Source of the DNA: Trichocoleus desertorum ATA4-8-CV12
Lineage (GTDB): Bacteria; Cyanobacteriota; Cyanobacteriia; FACHB-46
Direction of reading: 5' to 3'
Length of the DNA stretch: 64,000 bases
Assembly (NCBI GenBank): GCA_019358975.1
Contig: JAHHIL010000014.1
Coordinates: 44,856-108,855 of the forward strand
In this document: positions 63,573 to 64,000 of the stretch, piece after piece
How positions within the stretch are numbered: position 1 is the stretch's first letter
Layout of the letters: each line of letters begins with the position of its first letter
Notes under the pieces: generated by a model
The model's input: only the letters and a program-made list of their open reading frames with translations
Told to the model about the DNA's origin: nothing
Databases searched by the model: none
Made by a program: the position numbers and the translations under genes

Positions 63573-63887
63573 ATGAAACTCACCTCCCTCAGCAACCTAG
63601 CCGAAGAACAGGTTTCCCATAACCCAGCGATTCAGAAAAAGGTGATGCTACGGTCACACGACCTACCTCACTTGATCAACTTCGCCCAAGCTTACTTTGC
63701 ACCAGGCCAAGTGGCAACTGCCCATGCTCATCAAGATATGAGTGAAGTCTTTTTTGTGGAATCTGGGTCAGGGGTGATTCACATTGATGGTCAGAATTAC
63801 CCACTACAACCGGGTACTTGTATTGCCGTTGAACCCGGAGAGGTCCATGAGATCACTAACAACGGCTCTATCGATTTAGCTGGATAA
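63573..63887 (+). CDS. Small cupin-domain protein
   Basis: 104 residues from ATG 63573; an earlier frame start at 63531 overlaps the gap2 terminator. Cupin motif 1 is HAHQDMSEVFFVESGSGVI (about 52-70) with two histidines and a glutamate as metal ligands; motif 2 has PGTCIAVEPGEVHEI with the second-site histidine (about 92). One cupin domain makes up nearly the whole protein. Enzymatic or binding function is not predictable. It has no obvious operon partner in the window. Confidence 0.82.
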   Translation: MKLTSLSNLAEEQVSHNPAIQKKVMLRSHDLPHLINFAQAYFAPGQVATAHAHQDMSEVFFVESGSGVIHIDGQNYPLQPGTCIAVEPGEVHEITNNGSIDLAG

Positions 63888-63896
63888 GACAAAAGC

Positions 63897-63926
63897 CTCA
63901 CACCATAATCTTCGATTTGGTGTGAG
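63897..63926. terminator. Stem-loop downstream of the cupin gene
   Basis: CTCACACCA (63897-63905) pairs with TGGTGTGAG (63918-63926). It follows the cupin stop by 9 nt. A T-run is seen only on the minus strand (TTTTGTC after the hairpin), so it may mainly end a minus-strand transcript that enters from the right. Confidence 0.55.
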
Positions 63927-63937
63927 ATGAATGGCGC

Positions 63938-64000
63938 GTTAATTGTGGGGCGGTAGGTGAACTATGTTCGACGCGAGAACTTACCAGCCCCGCAATTAAC
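63938..64000. repeat. Long imperfect hairpin reaching the window edge
   Basis: GTTAATTGTGGGGC (63938-63951) is complementary to GCCCCGCAATTAAC (63987-64000) with one wobble, and GGTAGGT (63952-63958) to ACTTACC (63979-63985) inside it. The 63-nt near-perfect palindrome may be a fold-back element or the end of a mobile element that continues outside the window. Confidence 0.6.

Noticed and set aside
63938..64000. Integron attC-like site
   Set aside because: The outer ends (GTTAATT...AATTAAC) do not follow the RYYYAAC...GTTRRRY order, and no integrase or cassette array is present.
1..64000. CRISPR array or prophage
   Set aside because: No regularly spaced direct repeats with unique spacers and no phage structural, integrase or transposase genes were seen.

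Overview
The window is a 64 kb chromosomal segment of a cyanobacterium. The evidence is the very frequent octamer GCGATCGC (HIP1), which also forms part of two terminators, and a set of cyanobacterial marker genes: pipX-pipY, rre1 (ycf29), the NADP-type gap2, a glcDEF glycolate dehydrogenase, a TMEM165/Mnx manganese exporter behind a yybP-ykoY riboswitch, and a bamA-lpxC-fabZ-lpxA-lpxB outer-membrane operon. Gene content and base composition would fit a Leptolyngbya-like filamentous form, but the genus cannot be fixed from this sequence. I found no rRNA, tRNA, CRISPR array, prophage or intact insertion sequence. The region is mostly core chromosome with small fold-back repeats.

Layout. 1-8.5 kb (+): end of an outer-membrane beta-barrel gene, a single and a tandem DUF3131 protein, a BcsA-like family 2 glycosyltransferase, then a STAS protein and an RsbW-like ATPase. 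This is the best candidate for an undescribed envelope polysaccharide system. 8.5-13 kb (-): pentapeptide protein, sdhA, small membrane protein, GntR regulator. 13-19 kb: dienelactone hydrolase, two tandem membrane Ser/Thr kinases, and a convergent UvrD/AddB-like protein. 19-25 kb: rps1b, alpha/beta hydrolase, Mn riboswitch with mnx, TPR protein, a cyanobacterial protein of unknown role. 25-28 kb: DUF39 homocysteine-biosynthesis protein, two small membrane or lipoproteins, a Coq4 homologue. 28-37 kb: glcD, then glcE-glcF, separated by a three-gene sensor/phosphorelay operon on the other strand. 37-45 kb (-): proC, sepF, pipY, pipX, acpS, a chorismate-binding synthase, CbiQ-type transporter, der. 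45-52.4 kb (-): lipid A and outer-membrane assembly operon, then purC. 52.4-64 kb: cysteine hydrolase, rre1, low-Mr phosphatase, SGNH hydrolase, ebfC, murB, murC, nadD, gap2 and a cupin.

The genes fall into cooperating blocks. Envelope construction is covered by the glycosyltransferase/DUF3131 cluster, the lpx/bamA operon, murB/murC and sepF. Carbon and nitrogen metabolism are covered by glcDEF, gap2, sdhA, proC, pipX/pipY and nadD. Signalling is covered by the partner-switching pair, the kinases, the phosphorelay operon and rre1. In the Mn switch, the terminator stem and aptamer stem P1 share the same bases (21595-21599), which implies that bound metal turns the exporter on.
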